This document shows, in pieces, positions 50,765 through 59,940 of a stretch of 64,000 bases of DNA. Position 1 is the first letter of the stretch, and each line of letters opens with the position of its first letter. This DNA is from Pseudomonadota bacterium (GTDB lineage Bacteria; Pseudomonadota; Alphaproteobacteria; Rhizobiales; Pleomorphomonadaceae), in assembly GCA_023436885.1 (NCBI GenBank), contig JAEZHI010000004.1, positions 558,001 to 622,000 on the forward strand, in the 5' to 3' direction. A program made the position numbers and the translations under genes. Under the pieces are notes generated by a model. It was not told the DNA's origin, did not search any database, and saw only the letters and a list, made by a program, of their open reading frames with translations.

Positions 50765-51112
50765 CGCCGAACTTTCCTCCTCCCAGTTCCGCGGCGACCC
50801 TGATAGGCACCCTGCCGGTTCCTCCTCCCTCCGGCCGGTGTCTTGGAAAGATGGTCCTCCTCCCCCATCTTTCCGTTAGGCGACGATGGCCCCCTCCTCC
50901 TCCCAGGGCCATTTCGCCGGTTTTGTGAGTACCGACCTGCCCTTCCTCCTCCCTGGGCAACGTCGGTTTGGTTGCAGCAATCCTCCTCCCTTGCTGCAAC
51001 CGTCCTGCGATGCTCCTCCTCCCGCATCGCAGGTTAGCTGTAGCGGCATACCTCCTCCCATGCCGTCTACAGAAAATTGCAGCGCCCACCGGACCTCCTC
51101 CCCCGGTGGGCG
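50765..51112 (+). ncRNA. Tandem array of nine CCUCCUCCC-loop hairpins (cuckoo/CcsR-like RNAs)
   Basis: Nine consecutive stem-loops each carry CCTCCTCCC in the loop while their stems differ. Positions: 50765-50796, 50808-50840, 50845-50874, 50879-50918, 50931-50967, 50970-51001, 51004-51033, 51038-51072 and 51083-51112. Hairpins 3, 6, 7 and 9 have perfect stems of 10-11 bp (for example GGAAAGATGG with CCATCTTTCC). The others have one bulge or small internal loop. Most loops are 10-12 bases. The loop is complementary to Shine-Dalgarno sequences and identical to the anti-SD core of 16S rRNA. From memory, Rhodobacter CcsR1-4 and the wider cuckoo RNA family have this motif and also follow a DUF1127 gene. 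They are processed from one transcript and act in stress responses. Nine unrelated stems around one constant loop show strong selection on structure and loop. Confidence 0.88.
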
Positions 51113-51120
51113 TTTGCATT
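51083..51120 (+). terminator. Last hairpin of the array, probable transcript end
   Basis: The ninth stem (CGCCCACCGG with CCGGTGGGCG, 51083-51092 and 51103-51112) is followed by TTTGCATTT. This gives it the look of a terminator as well as a regulatory hairpin. The next gene, trmFO, starts at 51206. Confidence 0.6.
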
Positions 51121-51205
51121 TCCCCCCCTTCGAAGAGCGTCATCTAGCTGCCGATAGGCAGGAAAACCGCTGCATGCGGCGGGCGGCTGTGCTATCCACC
51201 CCGCC

Positions 51206-52597
51206 ATGACTGATCAATCTTCCGCCCCCATTCATATCGTCGGCGCAGGCCTGGCTGGCTCAGAGGCCGCTTGGCAGCTCGTTTCACGCGGCATCCCCGT
51301 CGTCCTGCATGAAATGCGCCCGCACCGCGGCACTGAAGCGCACAAAACCGGTGGATTCGCCGAGTTGGTCTGCTCGAACTCGTTTCGTTCCGACGATCAT
51401 GAGAACAATGCCGTCGGCCTTCTGCATGAAGAGATGCGTCGCGCTGGTTCGCTCATCATGGGGGCCGCCGACACCAACAAGGTCCCGGCGGGCGGCGCGC
51501 TGGCCGTCGATCGCGAGGCTTTCTCGCAAAAGATCACCAACACGCTGCGGTCCCATCCCTTGGTGACTGTTGCAGAAGGTGAAGTTGACGGTCTGCCGCC
51601 CGAGGAGTGGGGCAACGTTATTCTCGCGACCGGCCCCCTGACCTCTCCCTCCCTTGCGGACGCAATCCGGGCAACGACCGGCGCGGCATCGCTCGCCTTC
51701 TTCGACGCCATCGCGCCCATTGTTCATTTCGACAGTATCGATATGGACAAGGCTTGGTTTCAATCGCGCTACGACAAGCCAGGCCCTGGCGGAACGGGTG
51801 CCGACTATATCAATTGCCCGCTGAACCGCGATCAATACGAAGCCTTCGTTGACGCGTTGCTGGCGGGCGACAAGACCGAGTTCAAGGATTTCGAGAAGAC
51901 CCCCTATTTCGATGGTTGCCTGCCGATCGAAGTGATGGCAGAACGCGGCCGAGAAACACTCCGGCACGGACCGATGAAACCGGTCGGACTGACCAATCCG
52001 CGCGATCCAACCGTGAAATCGCACGCCATCGTTCAGCTACGGCAGGACAATGCGCTTGGCACTCTCTACAACATGGTCGGCTTTCAGACGAAGCTGAAGT
52101 ACGGCGCACAGGTCGATATCTTCCGCATGATTCCCGGTCTGGAGAAGGCCGAGTTCGCGCGGCTCGGCGGGTTGCACCGAAACACCTATCTCGACAGCCC
52201 GCGTCTTTTGGACTCGGTACTCCGGCTCAAGGCTGCCCCGCGTCTTCGATTCGCCGGGCAGGTGACCGGCTGCGAGGGCTATGTGGAATCGGCATCGGTC
52301 GGCTTGCTGGCTGGTCGGTTTGCTGTGGCCGAGCGGCTCGGAACGGAAGCCACGCCTCCGCCCCCGACAACGGCCCTCGGTGCCCTGCTTGGCCATATCA
52401 CCGGCGGACACATTTCCACCGAGACCGAAGGAGCCCCCCGCTCCTTCCAGCCCATGAACATTAACTTTGGTCTATTTCCTCTGATTGAGGTGCCCCGCGA
52501 ACCAGGCCGACGGCTGCGCGGCAATGAGAAAACCATCGCCAAAAGACAAGCAATTTGCCGGCGTGCACTCGCTGATCTCACCGATTGGCTCGGCTGA
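51206..52597 (+). CDS. trmFO: Methylenetetrahydrofolate-tRNA (uracil-54-C5) methyltransferase TrmFO
   Basis: TrmFO is a folate- and FAD-dependent enzyme that makes ribothymidine at position 54 of tRNA. The 463-residue protein has the FAD motif HIVGAGLAGSEAAWQL near 11-26, then VLHEMRP, FAELVCSNSFRSDD (with the functional Cys) and the C-terminal NINFGLFPLIEVP with a G-A-L-LGHITGG pattern. Its start region follows the hairpin array with about 90 bases in between. An alphaproteobacterial gene of normal length. Confidence 0.96.
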   Translation: MTDQSSAPIHIVGAGLAGSEAAWQLVSRGIPVVLHEMRPHRGTEAHKTGGFAELVCSNSFRSDDHENNAVGLLHEEMRRAGSLIMGAADTNKVPAGGALAVDREAFSQKITNTLRSHPLVTVAEGEVDGLPPEEWGNVILATGPLTSPSLADAIRATTGAASLAFFDAIAPIVHFDSIDMDKAWFQSRYDKPGPGGTGADYINCPLNRDQYEAFVDALLAGDKTEFKDFEKTPYFDGCLPIEVMAERGRETLRHGPMKPVGLTNPRDPTVKSHAIVQLRQDNALGTLYNMVGFQTKLKYGAQVDIFRMIPGLEKAEFARLGGLHRNTYLDSPRLLDSVLRLKAAPRLRFAGQVTGCEGYVESASVGLLAGRFAVAERLGTEATPPPPTTALGALLGHITGGHISTETEGAPRSFQPMNINFGLFPLIEVPREPGRRLRGNEKTIAKRQAICRRALADLTDWLG

Positions 52598-52718
52598 CGA
52601 CACCATAGTTACGAACCAGCAGGAACAACTCAATCAGCGGGTGTATTTTGGCGCGAAGTAATAATTACAAAAGGAAAATCTGGCTTATAAAGAGGGAGCA
52701 ACTTCGTCTGGAAAGCGA

Positions 52719-55019
52719 ATGATGGCTCCTGGCCGGCTGCTTCAACGACTGCGGCGCACGAGCGTGAGAATTGTCCGGCCAGCCAGCCTGCCGGCACTCG
52801 TCGTGCTTTTTGCCGTGAGCCTGATGGGGCTTCTAGCCGACTACCAGAACCGACAGATATTCGAGCAGCATTCTCGCGCCTCTGTTGCCGACCGCCTTTC
52901 CATCATTCGGGCCCGTCTTGAAGGCAACACCAACCGCGACATCCAGATTGGTCGCGGCGTGGTGGCCGCACTCGCAACGCGACCGGCGCTCAGCCAAGCC
53001 GAGTTCAGGGTTCTCGTCGAGAACTTGATAGAAGGTGGTTCCGACTTGCGGCTGATCGCGGCAGCGCCGGACATGGTGGTTCGCATGATCCATCCGCAGG
53101 CCGGCAATGAGAAAGTGCTGGGCCTCGACTACACCCAGACGCCAAGCCAACGAGACGCCGTGATGCGCGCCAAGGAAACGGGGCAACTCGTGATGGCGGG
53201 GCCGCTCGAACTTGTCCAGGGTGGCATCGGCCTGGTCGGGCGCTTCCCGGTGCTGGTCGATCGACCCGACGGCGGGCACAGCTTTTGGGGCATTGTCTCG
53301 GCTGTCATCGACATTGAACGCCTTTATGCCAACAGCGGCATCTCGGCAGCAGACTTTGAGCTCGAACTGACAATTCGCGGTCGTGATGGCAAAGGTGCCG
53401 ACGGGGAGATCTTCTTTGGCTCGCCTGAGGTTCTGAACCACGCCCCGCTGACGACGACGGTCAGCATTCCCGGCGGGACCTGGGAACTGGCGGCAACGCC
53501 AAAGGGCGGATGGCCGGCCCCACCCAACCTCGCATTATTCAGGTTGGCACTGATTTTCGTTGGCGCATTGATTGTGCTGCCAATTCTCATCACAAGCCAC
53601 CTCTATGCGGAGCGGCGGCGCAACCTCGACAAGCTCAGTGATGCCAAGAGCCTTGCGGAGGCACGCAATAGTCTTCTCGAAGAAGCCAACCGCCGGGCCC
53701 GTCATGCCTCGCTGCATGACGAGCTGACCGGTTTGCCCAACCGCCGTTACCTCATGGATTATTTGGATCGCCTTGACGCCAAGTCGTCGGGTGGCGGCGA
53801 CAAGATGGCGGTGCTTCATATCGATCTCGACCGCTTCAAGCAGGTCAATGACGCCTACGGACACGCCGCAGGTGACCGCCTTCTGCAACACGCGGCCAGC
53901 CAGATGCGAGCCGTGTTCCGGCCGGATGATGTTGTCGCCCGCATAGGCGGTGACGAGTTCGTTGCGGTCTGTCTCGGCAAAGAGCCTGAGATCCTGGCCC
54001 GTGAAATGGCGACCTCACTGATCGAAAGCTTCCGCCACCCGATCGACCTCGGTGACACGCGCTGCCGCAGCGGGCTTTCGATAGGTATCGCAAGTGCAGC
54101 GATACACGATGGCAAGCCATCCAAACTGCTCATTGATGCCGACATCGCCCTCTATCGCGCCAAGAAACTGGGCCGCAATCGTCTCGAGTTCTTCACCAAG
54201 GCGCTGGAGGCCGAGGTTGTGAGCGCCAAAAAGCTTGGCGATGAGATACTCACGGGCATTGAGGAAGGGCAGTTCACAGCTCACTATCAGCCGCAGTTCG
54301 ACGCGCAAAGCCGCGAAGTTGTCGGCCTTGAGGCGTTGATCCGGTGGAATCACCCAACCGAAGGGCTTCTCGCTCCCCTGCGCTTTCTCAAGGTCGCCGA
54401 AGACATCAATGCATTGCCGATTCTCGACCATGTCGTGCTCGAAGCCGCGCTCAAGCAAAGATTGAATTGGGCGGCCGCCGGCTTTTTGGCGCCACGCATC
54501 GCCGTCAACGTATCCATGGGCAGACTGCGCGACGAGCGGCTGATCAGTCTTTTGAGGGCGATGGCGATCCAACCGGGCATGCTGTCCTTCGAGCTGACGG
54601 AAGCTATCTATCTGGACGACAGCGACGAAATCATCTCGGAAAACATTCATTGTCTCAAGGAACTGGGTATTGAAATCGAAATCGACGATTTCGGCACCGG
54701 CTATGCCTCGATTGTCAGCTTGATGCGGTTGCGCCCAAACCGCCTCAAGATTGCTCGTCAGCTCACCGCCGCCGTTTCAACGTCGCAGTCCCAACGCCAG
54801 CTGATCCGATCCATCGTCGAGATCGGCAGGACTCAGGGGATCGGCGTAGTCGCCGAAGGAGTCGAGACCCTGGAACAAGCCGACATTCTGACGGAGCTCG
54901 GCTGCCAGACGCTGCAAGGATACGCGCTCGGCCGGCCCATGGATGCAGTCAGCTTGGCGCATGTCATGATTGCCGAACGCAATACTGACCCGATCATGTC
55001 AGAGGCTGGCCAGAGCTGA
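52719..55019 (+). CDS. CHASE-GGDEF-EAL cyclic di-GMP signalling protein
   Basis: This 766-residue membrane protein starts with a helix near 22-43, a periplasmic CHASE sensor domain (about 60-260), a second helix near 270-290, then GGDEF and EAL domains. The GGDEF signature is intact in ARIGGDEFVAV, and the preceding HIDLDRFKQVNDAYGHAAGD is canonical. The EAL domain keeps EAL in VGLEALIRWNHP, ELTEAIYLDD, DDFGTGYASIVSL and EGVET. The Lys segment reads RLKIARQL rather than the usual KID. Both activities are possible. ATG 52719 has GGAAAG upstream. Confidence 0.93.
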   Translation: MMAPGRLLQRLRRTSVRIVRPASLPALVVLFAVSLMGLLADYQNRQIFEQHSRASVADRLSIIRARLEGNTNRDIQIGRGVVAALATRPALSQAEFRVLVENLIEGGSDLRLIAAAPDMVVRMIHPQAGNEKVLGLDYTQTPSQRDAVMRAKETGQLVMAGPLELVQGGIGLVGRFPVLVDRPDGGHSFWGIVSAVIDIERLYANSGISAADFELELTIRGRDGKGADGEIFFGSPEVLNHAPLTTTVSIPGGTWELAATPKGGWPAPPNLALFRLALIFVGALIVLPILITSHLYAERRRNLDKLSDAKSLAEARNSLLEEANRRARHASLHDELTGLPNRRYLMDYLDRLDAKSSGGGDKMAVLHIDLDRFKQVNDAYGHAAGDRLLQHAASQMRAVFRPDDVVARIGGDEFVAVCLGKEPEILAREMATSLIESFRHPIDLGDTRCRSGLSIGIASAAIHDGKPSKLLIDADIALYRAKKLGRNRLEFFTKALEAEVVSAKKLGDEILTGIEEGQFTAHYQPQFDAQSREVVGLEALIRWNHPTEGLLAPLRFLKVAEDINALPILDHVVLEAALKQRLNWAAAGFLAPRIAVNVSMGRLRDERLISLLRAMAIQPGMLSFELTEAIYLDDSDEIISENIHCLKELGIEIEIDDFGTGYASIVSLMRLRPNRLKIARQLTAAVSTSQSQRQLIRSIVEIGRTQGIGVVAEGVETLEQADILTELGCQTLQGYALGRPMDAVSLAHVMIAERNTDPIMSEAGQS

Positions 55020-55069
55020 AGGACGGTCTCGGTCCGCCGAGAAAATTGCCCGGCGGCACATAATCGCCA

Positions 55070-56017
55070 TTATGCCTTGCGCGCACGATAGAGACGCTCG
55101 ATCACCAGATCGAAGTAGCCTTCTGCATCGATCTCAGTCAGCACCAGCGCATTCTTCGTCCGACTGGTGACCGAATGCCAGTCGACGACAGTCATACCGC
55201 GCGTCAGCTCATCGCAGGAGATCTCGACATTGACCAGGCGACCTTTGAACAGATCGGGCTTCAGGAGATAGGCCGTGACGGTGGGGTCGTGCAGCGGCCC
55301 GCCTTCCATGCTCCAGGCCTTCTCGTCGAAGCGCTTGTTCCACTCGAGCAAATGGTAGAACGCTTCCATATGCGGCCCGCCCATGGCGCGCAGCTTGTCG
55401 AGGCGATGCTTCTTGGTGAGGGCGGTATGCGTGCAGTCGAGCGGAATCATCACGATCGGCGCGCCGCATTCGAACACTTTCTTGGCAGCTTCCGGATCGA
55501 CATAGATGTTGTATTCGGCAGCCGGCGTGACATTCCCCCCTTCCGAACGCGCTCCACCCATCAGCACGATGCCCTCAAGACGCTCGGCAAGACGCGGTTC
55601 CCGCGCCATGGCGAGCGCGATGTTGGTGAGGGGCGCCAGGCAGCAAAGAGTTACCGTCTTTTCGGGGCGTGCCATGACCAGTTCAACGATCTTGTCCGGT
55701 GCGAAACCTTCTGCTGCGGTCGCCACCGGATCAGGCAGATCATAGCCCTCAAAGCCGGTCGCACCATGGACGTACTCGGCTGTCTCGAGCGTCCGGACGA
55801 TTGGGCCCGCTGCTCCCGCATAGACCGGGACATCGGCGGTCCGCTCCACAAGCTCCAGCGCCTTCAGCGCGTTGCGTGTGGTGTGATAGAGCGGCACGTT
55901 TCCGCCAACTGTTGTGATCGCCAGAAGCTCGAGTTCTTCTGGTGAGCCAAGCGCCATCAGGAAGGCGACGGCATCGTCGGGCGACGGATCGGTATCGATG
56001 ATGATGGACTTGACCAT
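55070..56017 (-). CDS. Nucleoside hydrolase (inosine-uridine preferring type)
   Basis: This 315-residue enzyme should cleave the N-glycosidic bond of ribonucleosides. The N-terminal Asp cluster reads DTDPSPDDA, with Ser in place of the usual Gly. Other family parts are TTVGGNVPLYHTTRNALKAL, APLTNIALAM, VLMGGARSEGGNVTPAAEYN with NIYVDPEAA for sugar and calcium contacts, and GPLHDPTVTAYLL with the late His and Asp. GGAGCTTCTC precedes the ATG. It is a single gene. Confidence 0.93.
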   Translation of the reverse strand: MVKSIIIDTDPSPDDAVAFLMALGSPEELELLAITTVGGNVPLYHTTRNALKALELVERTADVPVYAGAAGPIVRTLETAEYVHGATGFEGYDLPDPVATAAEGFAPDKIVELVMARPEKTVTLCCLAPLTNIALAMAREPRLAERLEGIVLMGGARSEGGNVTPAAEYNIYVDPEAAKKVFECGAPIVMIPLDCTHTALTKKHRLDKLRAMGGPHMEAFYHLLEWNKRFDEKAWSMEGGPLHDPTVTAYLLKPDLFKGRLVNVEISCDELTRGMTVVDWHSVTSRTKNALVLTEIDAEGYFDLVIERLYRARKA

Positions 56018-56102
56018 GAGAAGCTCCGGATGCCTAAGGGCTTCCGAAGCCTTATCCGTTCAATTACTTAGTGGCAACGACCAAATAGCACCACATGGCA
56101 GG

Positions 56103-57110
56103 TCAGTCGGAAACGAACAGCTTGCCGTTCGCGAGCCCCAGCAAAGTCGCCAGCACGACGACCAGCACCAGCAGTGATGCAATGGAAAGCTGGGCCCATA
56201 ATAGCCAGTCGGCGAAAGGGAACGGATAAGCCCGAACCAGAGTGAACAAGGCAATCGTGTAGGCCGCGGCCGGGAACGTATAGCTCCACCAGGAAAGTGC
56301 CAGTGGCGCCCTAAGGAAGCGGGGAAGAATTGTCAGGAACACCGCCGCGAGGAACGAGGCATAACCGAACAGGGCGAGAGCCGGCCAGTCGACCTTACCC
56401 TCCAGAGCGACGAGCGACAAAAACGCCACTGATGGCGGCGCCAGGAAAATGACCAGCGTCGGCTTGAGCTTCTCCGGAAAGGCGGGCCCGGCGGCAATAC
56501 GCTGGAAAAGGAGCGGTTGCACCGTCAGCCAGAAGATCACACCGATACCGAACAACAGCCAGGAAGGCATTACAAGACCGAGACGAACGCCGAACACTGG
56601 CGCCAACAACATGCCGACAAGCGGCAGCAGGGTTGGTGGCATCAAGGACATTGGATCGTTCCGCGGTGTCAGCATGAGACCGCGCAATGTGAAGAGGGCG
56701 ACAAGCAGGTGCAGCGTTACACCGGTCGTCCACGTCCAGAACGCGGCGGCCGGCAATGTCGGCATCAGCATCGCCGAAATGATCATCAGGTCGATGGTGA
56801 AGGCACCGGCAAAGGCAGCGCGCGCAGGATGACTCAGATCGGCAAAGAGCGCGCGTGGATGCCTGATTTCCCGCCAGACGTGAAGGAGCGTCAAGAGCAC
56901 CCAAACCAACGCAGCGACCGACAGCAATGCTTCGCCAGGGAAGGACGGCACGCCGAAATAGGCTGTCGCCTCTCGCCATGCGAGGCCCAAACCACCGATG
57001 CCCATGGGGGCCGAGAATAGCGGGAAAGGCAGGTGGGCTATACGCCGCGGTCGGGCGGGTGCGGCCTTCGGTTCCGCTTCATCACGATCGGCTCTTGGGG
57101 CGGTCGCCAT
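56103..57110 (-). CDS. SLAC1/TehA-type anion channel or C4-dicarboxylate transporter family protein
   Basis: This protein of about 335 residues has ten membrane helices and the TDT/SLAC1 pattern PFPLFSAPMGIGGLGLAWREA at the start. Later segments include HPARAAFAGAFTIDLMIISAML, KPTLVIFLAPPSVAFLSLVA and the end WWSYTFPAAAYTIALFTLVRAY. GGAGGA precedes ATG 57110. Members move chloride, nitrate, malate or sulfite, or confer tellurite resistance. Substrate not known. It lies 85 bases upstream of the nucleoside hydrolase gene on the same strand. Confidence 0.87.
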   Translation of the reverse strand: MATAPRADRDEAEPKAAPARPRRIAHLPFPLFSAPMGIGGLGLAWREATAYFGVPSFPGEALLSVAALVWVLLTLLHVWREIRHPRALFADLSHPARAAFAGAFTIDLMIISAMLMPTLPAAAFWTWTTGVTLHLLVALFTLRGLMLTPRNDPMSLMPPTLLPLVGMLLAPVFGVRLGLVMPSWLLFGIGVIFWLTVQPLLFQRIAAGPAFPEKLKPTLVIFLAPPSVAFLSLVALEGKVDWPALALFGYASFLAAVFLTILPRFLRAPLALSWWSYTFPAAAYTIALFTLVRAYPFPFADWLLWAQLSIASLLVLVVVLATLLGLANGKLFVSD

Positions 57111-57305
57111 GTCGTCCTCCTCGCGCGGCGCAAATTTCCGCAACGTTCTCCGATTTTCGCACATGGAGGCTAAGGCTCCGTAAAGCCTAAAAGCCGAGCG
57201 GGTTGGCCTTAAGGTGCAACGCTTCGGCCTTGCGAAGCGAAACGAACGCACCAGTATGAAGACAGGGCGGCAACCTCTTGGCCGCGCTCATGTCGAGGTA
57301 TTCAA

Positions 57306-58898
57306 ATGCATATCCAGCCCGTCATCACATTCCATGGCGCAGCCGAAACCGTGACCGGCTCCTGCCACATGGTCGAATCCGGCGGGCATCGCATCCTCAT
57401 CGACTGCGGCATGTTTCAGGGGTCCAAGACCGAAAAGGAGCTCAACTACCGGGCTTTTCCCTTCGATTCGCGCAGCGTCGACGCCTTGATACTGACGCAC
57501 GCCCACATCGATCATTCCGGCCTCATACCCAAGCTGGTGAAGGACGGTTTCACCGGACCAATCTTCGCGTCGGCCCCAACGGTCGACCTTTGCAAGGTGA
57601 TGCTGCCCGACTCGGCTCACATCCAGGAAATGGAAGTCGAACAGCTGAACCGTCGCAACAAGCGGCGCGGGCGGCAAGATGTAACGCCGATCTACACGCT
57701 CCTCGACGCCATGGAGGCCGTGAAACAGATGCGCCCAACTGGGCTCGGGATCTGGGGGGACGCGGCGCCAGGCTTTCGCTTTCGGCTTTGGAACGCCGGC
57801 CATCTTTTGGGGTCAGCATCGGTTGAGCTTGAAGCGACGGACGGCGAGCGGCCAGTCCGGATTCTGTTCTCGGGAGATTTAGGGCCCGACAACAAGCTCT
57901 TGCAACCTGCCCCGGAAGCTCCGAGCAACTGGGACCACGTGGTGATGGAGTCGACCTATGGAGATACCGACCGTCAAGAGGTAACAGAATCTCGCCGCCG
58001 GGCGGAGCTCCGCGCCGAGGTTCGGGCCGCAATCAACCCGGACGGCGTGCTTCTGATCCCCTCCTTCGCCGTCGAGCGCACGCAAGAGCTTCTGGCGGAC
58101 CTCGTACATCTGTTCGAGACTGGCGAGCTTCCACCCTGCCCGATTATCATCGACTCGCCACTTGCCAACCGGGCCAGCCAGATCTTCCGATCCTACGCTT
58201 GCAGCCTGGATAACGGAGGCCTGCTGCTGCGCGCCTTCAGTTCCCCACACGTACGATTCACCGAAAGCGTCGAGCAATCCATGGCGCTCGATCAAATGCA
58301 CGGTTTCCATATCGTCATCTCGGCTTCCGGCATGTGCGAGGCAGGACGAATCCGCCATCGGCTGCGCAACTGGCTATGGCGGCAGGAAGCAACCGTGTTG
58401 CTGGTGGGTTACCAAGCCAATGGCACCTTGGGGCGCCTGCTTGCGGACGGCGCACCGGTGGTCCGCATGAAGGGTGAACAAATCGAAGTCCACGCCCGGA
58501 TTCGCAAGCTCGATCTTTACAGCGGCCATGCCGATGGGCCGGAGCTCGCCACGTGGCTCAAGAAACGCCTCCCTGTCAGCGGCACGGTATTCATGGTCCA
58601 CGGCGAAGCGAAAGCCATCGAGGGACTGAGAGTTCGCCTCTCAGATAGCCTGCCTCAAGATCGTCTTGTCGACCCTCGCCTCGATGCGTCCTTCAAACTC
58701 GGTCATGCCGCCGCCGTCGAGATCACCGATCCAGCAAGAAGGCCACGCATCGACCCGACGCAGGTTGGCCGCGCCGATTGGCACAACGACTTTCAGAGCC
58801 TGCTTCTCGATATTCAGACCGAGATCAACGGAGCGGCCGACGAAAAGGCTCGGGCCAAGGTTATGCGCAGACTCAGGAGCGCACTCACGGCGGAATAG
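57306..58898 (+). CDS. Beta-CASP metallo-beta-lactamase-fold RNA-processing protein
   Basis: This 530-residue protein has the MBL core (GAAETVTGSCHMVESGGHRILIDCGMFQG, then THAHIDHSG at about 60-68, the HxHxDH metal motif), a beta-CASP insert (ISASGMCEAGRIRHRLRNWL) and a C-terminal RMMBL part (GHADGPELATWLKK, then FMVHGEAKAIEGL). This layout is that of CPSF-like ribonucleases. GAGGTATTCAA precedes the ATG. Endoribonuclease or 5' exonuclease activity is expected; the target is unknown. Confidence 0.92.
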   Translation: MHIQPVITFHGAAETVTGSCHMVESGGHRILIDCGMFQGSKTEKELNYRAFPFDSRSVDALILTHAHIDHSGLIPKLVKDGFTGPIFASAPTVDLCKVMLPDSAHIQEMEVEQLNRRNKRRGRQDVTPIYTLLDAMEAVKQMRPTGLGIWGDAAPGFRFRLWNAGHLLGSASVELEATDGERPVRILFSGDLGPDNKLLQPAPEAPSNWDHVVMESTYGDTDRQEVTESRRRAELRAEVRAAINPDGVLLIPSFAVERTQELLADLVHLFETGELPPCPIIIDSPLANRASQIFRSYACSLDNGGLLLRAFSSPHVRFTESVEQSMALDQMHGFHIVISASGMCEAGRIRHRLRNWLWRQEATVLLVGYQANGTLGRLLADGAPVVRMKGEQIEVHARIRKLDLYSGHADGPELATWLKKRLPVSGTVFMVHGEAKAIEGLRVRLSDSLPQDRLVDPRLDASFKLGHAAAVEITDPARRPRIDPTQVGRADWHNDFQSLLLDIQTEINGAADEKARAKVMRRLRSALTAE

Positions 58899-59002
58899 GC
58901 TCAGGAGTTCCACTCGATGCCGCGAGAGGCTAGAACCAACCTATCGAGTGCGCCGTTGCCTGCCAGCCGGCACGAGGCCACCCGCGACAGGGACGATCCG
59001 TC

Positions 59003-59794
59003 ATGCCAATCAATGCCACAATTACCCTGAGGAGCGATGGACCGTCATCGGTCAACAGCGATCGCGTCCGCCTGCTGGAGGCGATCGCCCGCGAGGGCAG
59101 CATCTCGGCAGGAGCCAAAGAGGTCGGCATCACCTACAAGGCGGCCTGGGACTGGATCGACGCTCTCGCCAACCTCTTCGGCCAGCCGATGCTAGATACG
59201 CGCACCGGCGGCAGAGCGGGAGGCGGCGCAACTCTTACGCCGGCAGGTATGAAGGTGATCGAGGCCTACCGACGCATGGAGGCCGAAATGGCCCGTGTGG
59301 TTCGCCTGATTGAGCCAGACCTCGCCGGCACCGGCATCTCTCCACTCAATCTCTTCTCGGGCTATTTCATGAGAACCTCGGCACGCAATGTTCTACGCGG
59401 CACCATCGTCTCCATCGACGCAGACAGTCTCAATGCTGATGTTGCCGTCGCGGTTTCGAAGGAGACCACTATCCATGCCACCGTTACCGCCGGAAGCCTC
59501 AAGGACTTGGGTCTTGTCGTCGGACGCGAGGCCATCGTGCTAATCAAGGCACCATTCGTCATGATCGCCCCTGGCACGGAACCACCTGCCGTCTCGGTAT
59601 CGAACCGAATTTCCGGCCTCATAGCCAGGATCGAGTTGGGTGCCGTCAACGCCGAAGTGGTGCTGGATATCGGAGGCGGCAAATCGCTTACAGCGTCGAT
59701 TACCGCCCACTCGGCGGAATCCCTGTCGCTCGAGGAAAATGCTCCTGCAGTCGCGCTCTTCGACGCCAATCATGTGATCGTCGCCATCGATTGA
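59003..59794 (+). CDS. ModE-family molybdate-responsive regulator
   Basis: This 263-residue regulator has an N-terminal LysR-like winged helix (LLEAIAREGSISAGAKEVGIT, then YKAAWDWIDALANLFGQPML) and two MOP/Mop-like molybdate-binding repeats (SARNVLRGTIVSIDADSLNA, then NRISGLIARIELGAVNAEVVL). The repeated ASxSxxS-type ends of these domains fit molbindin folds. No modABC genes or molybdoenzyme are in the window, so its regulon is elsewhere or it is an orphan. The start at ATG 59003 has a weak ribosome binding site. Confidence 0.9.
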   Translation: MPINATITLRSDGPSSVNSDRVRLLEAIAREGSISAGAKEVGITYKAAWDWIDALANLFGQPMLDTRTGGRAGGGATLTPAGMKVIEAYRRMEAEMARVVRLIEPDLAGTGISPLNLFSGYFMRTSARNVLRGTIVSIDADSLNADVAVAVSKETTIHATVTAGSLKDLGLVVGREAIVLIKAPFVMIAPGTEPPAVSVSNRISGLIARIELGAVNAEVVLDIGGGKSLTASITAHSAESLSLEENAPAVALFDANHVIVAID

Positions 59795-59940
59795 CCTCCT
59801 ATGGCCGTCTCCTGACGCTTTCTGCCCATCCGATGCGCGACAATCAGGGAATGGATGGCCTGCCCCCTTAAGTCGTCTGGCCAATCGCAAACGTTGGCGA
59901 TAGACCTCCTTTTTGAATCGATTCTGAGGCTAGCTTTCCG

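Noticed and set aside
50611..51209. Several open frames on both strands across the hairpin array, and a resemblance to a CRISPR array
   Set aside because: The frames are low-complexity by-products of the CCTCCTCCC loops and their stems. The repeats are only 9 bases, spacing is irregular and each is embedded in its own inverted repeat, unlike CRISPR repeats.
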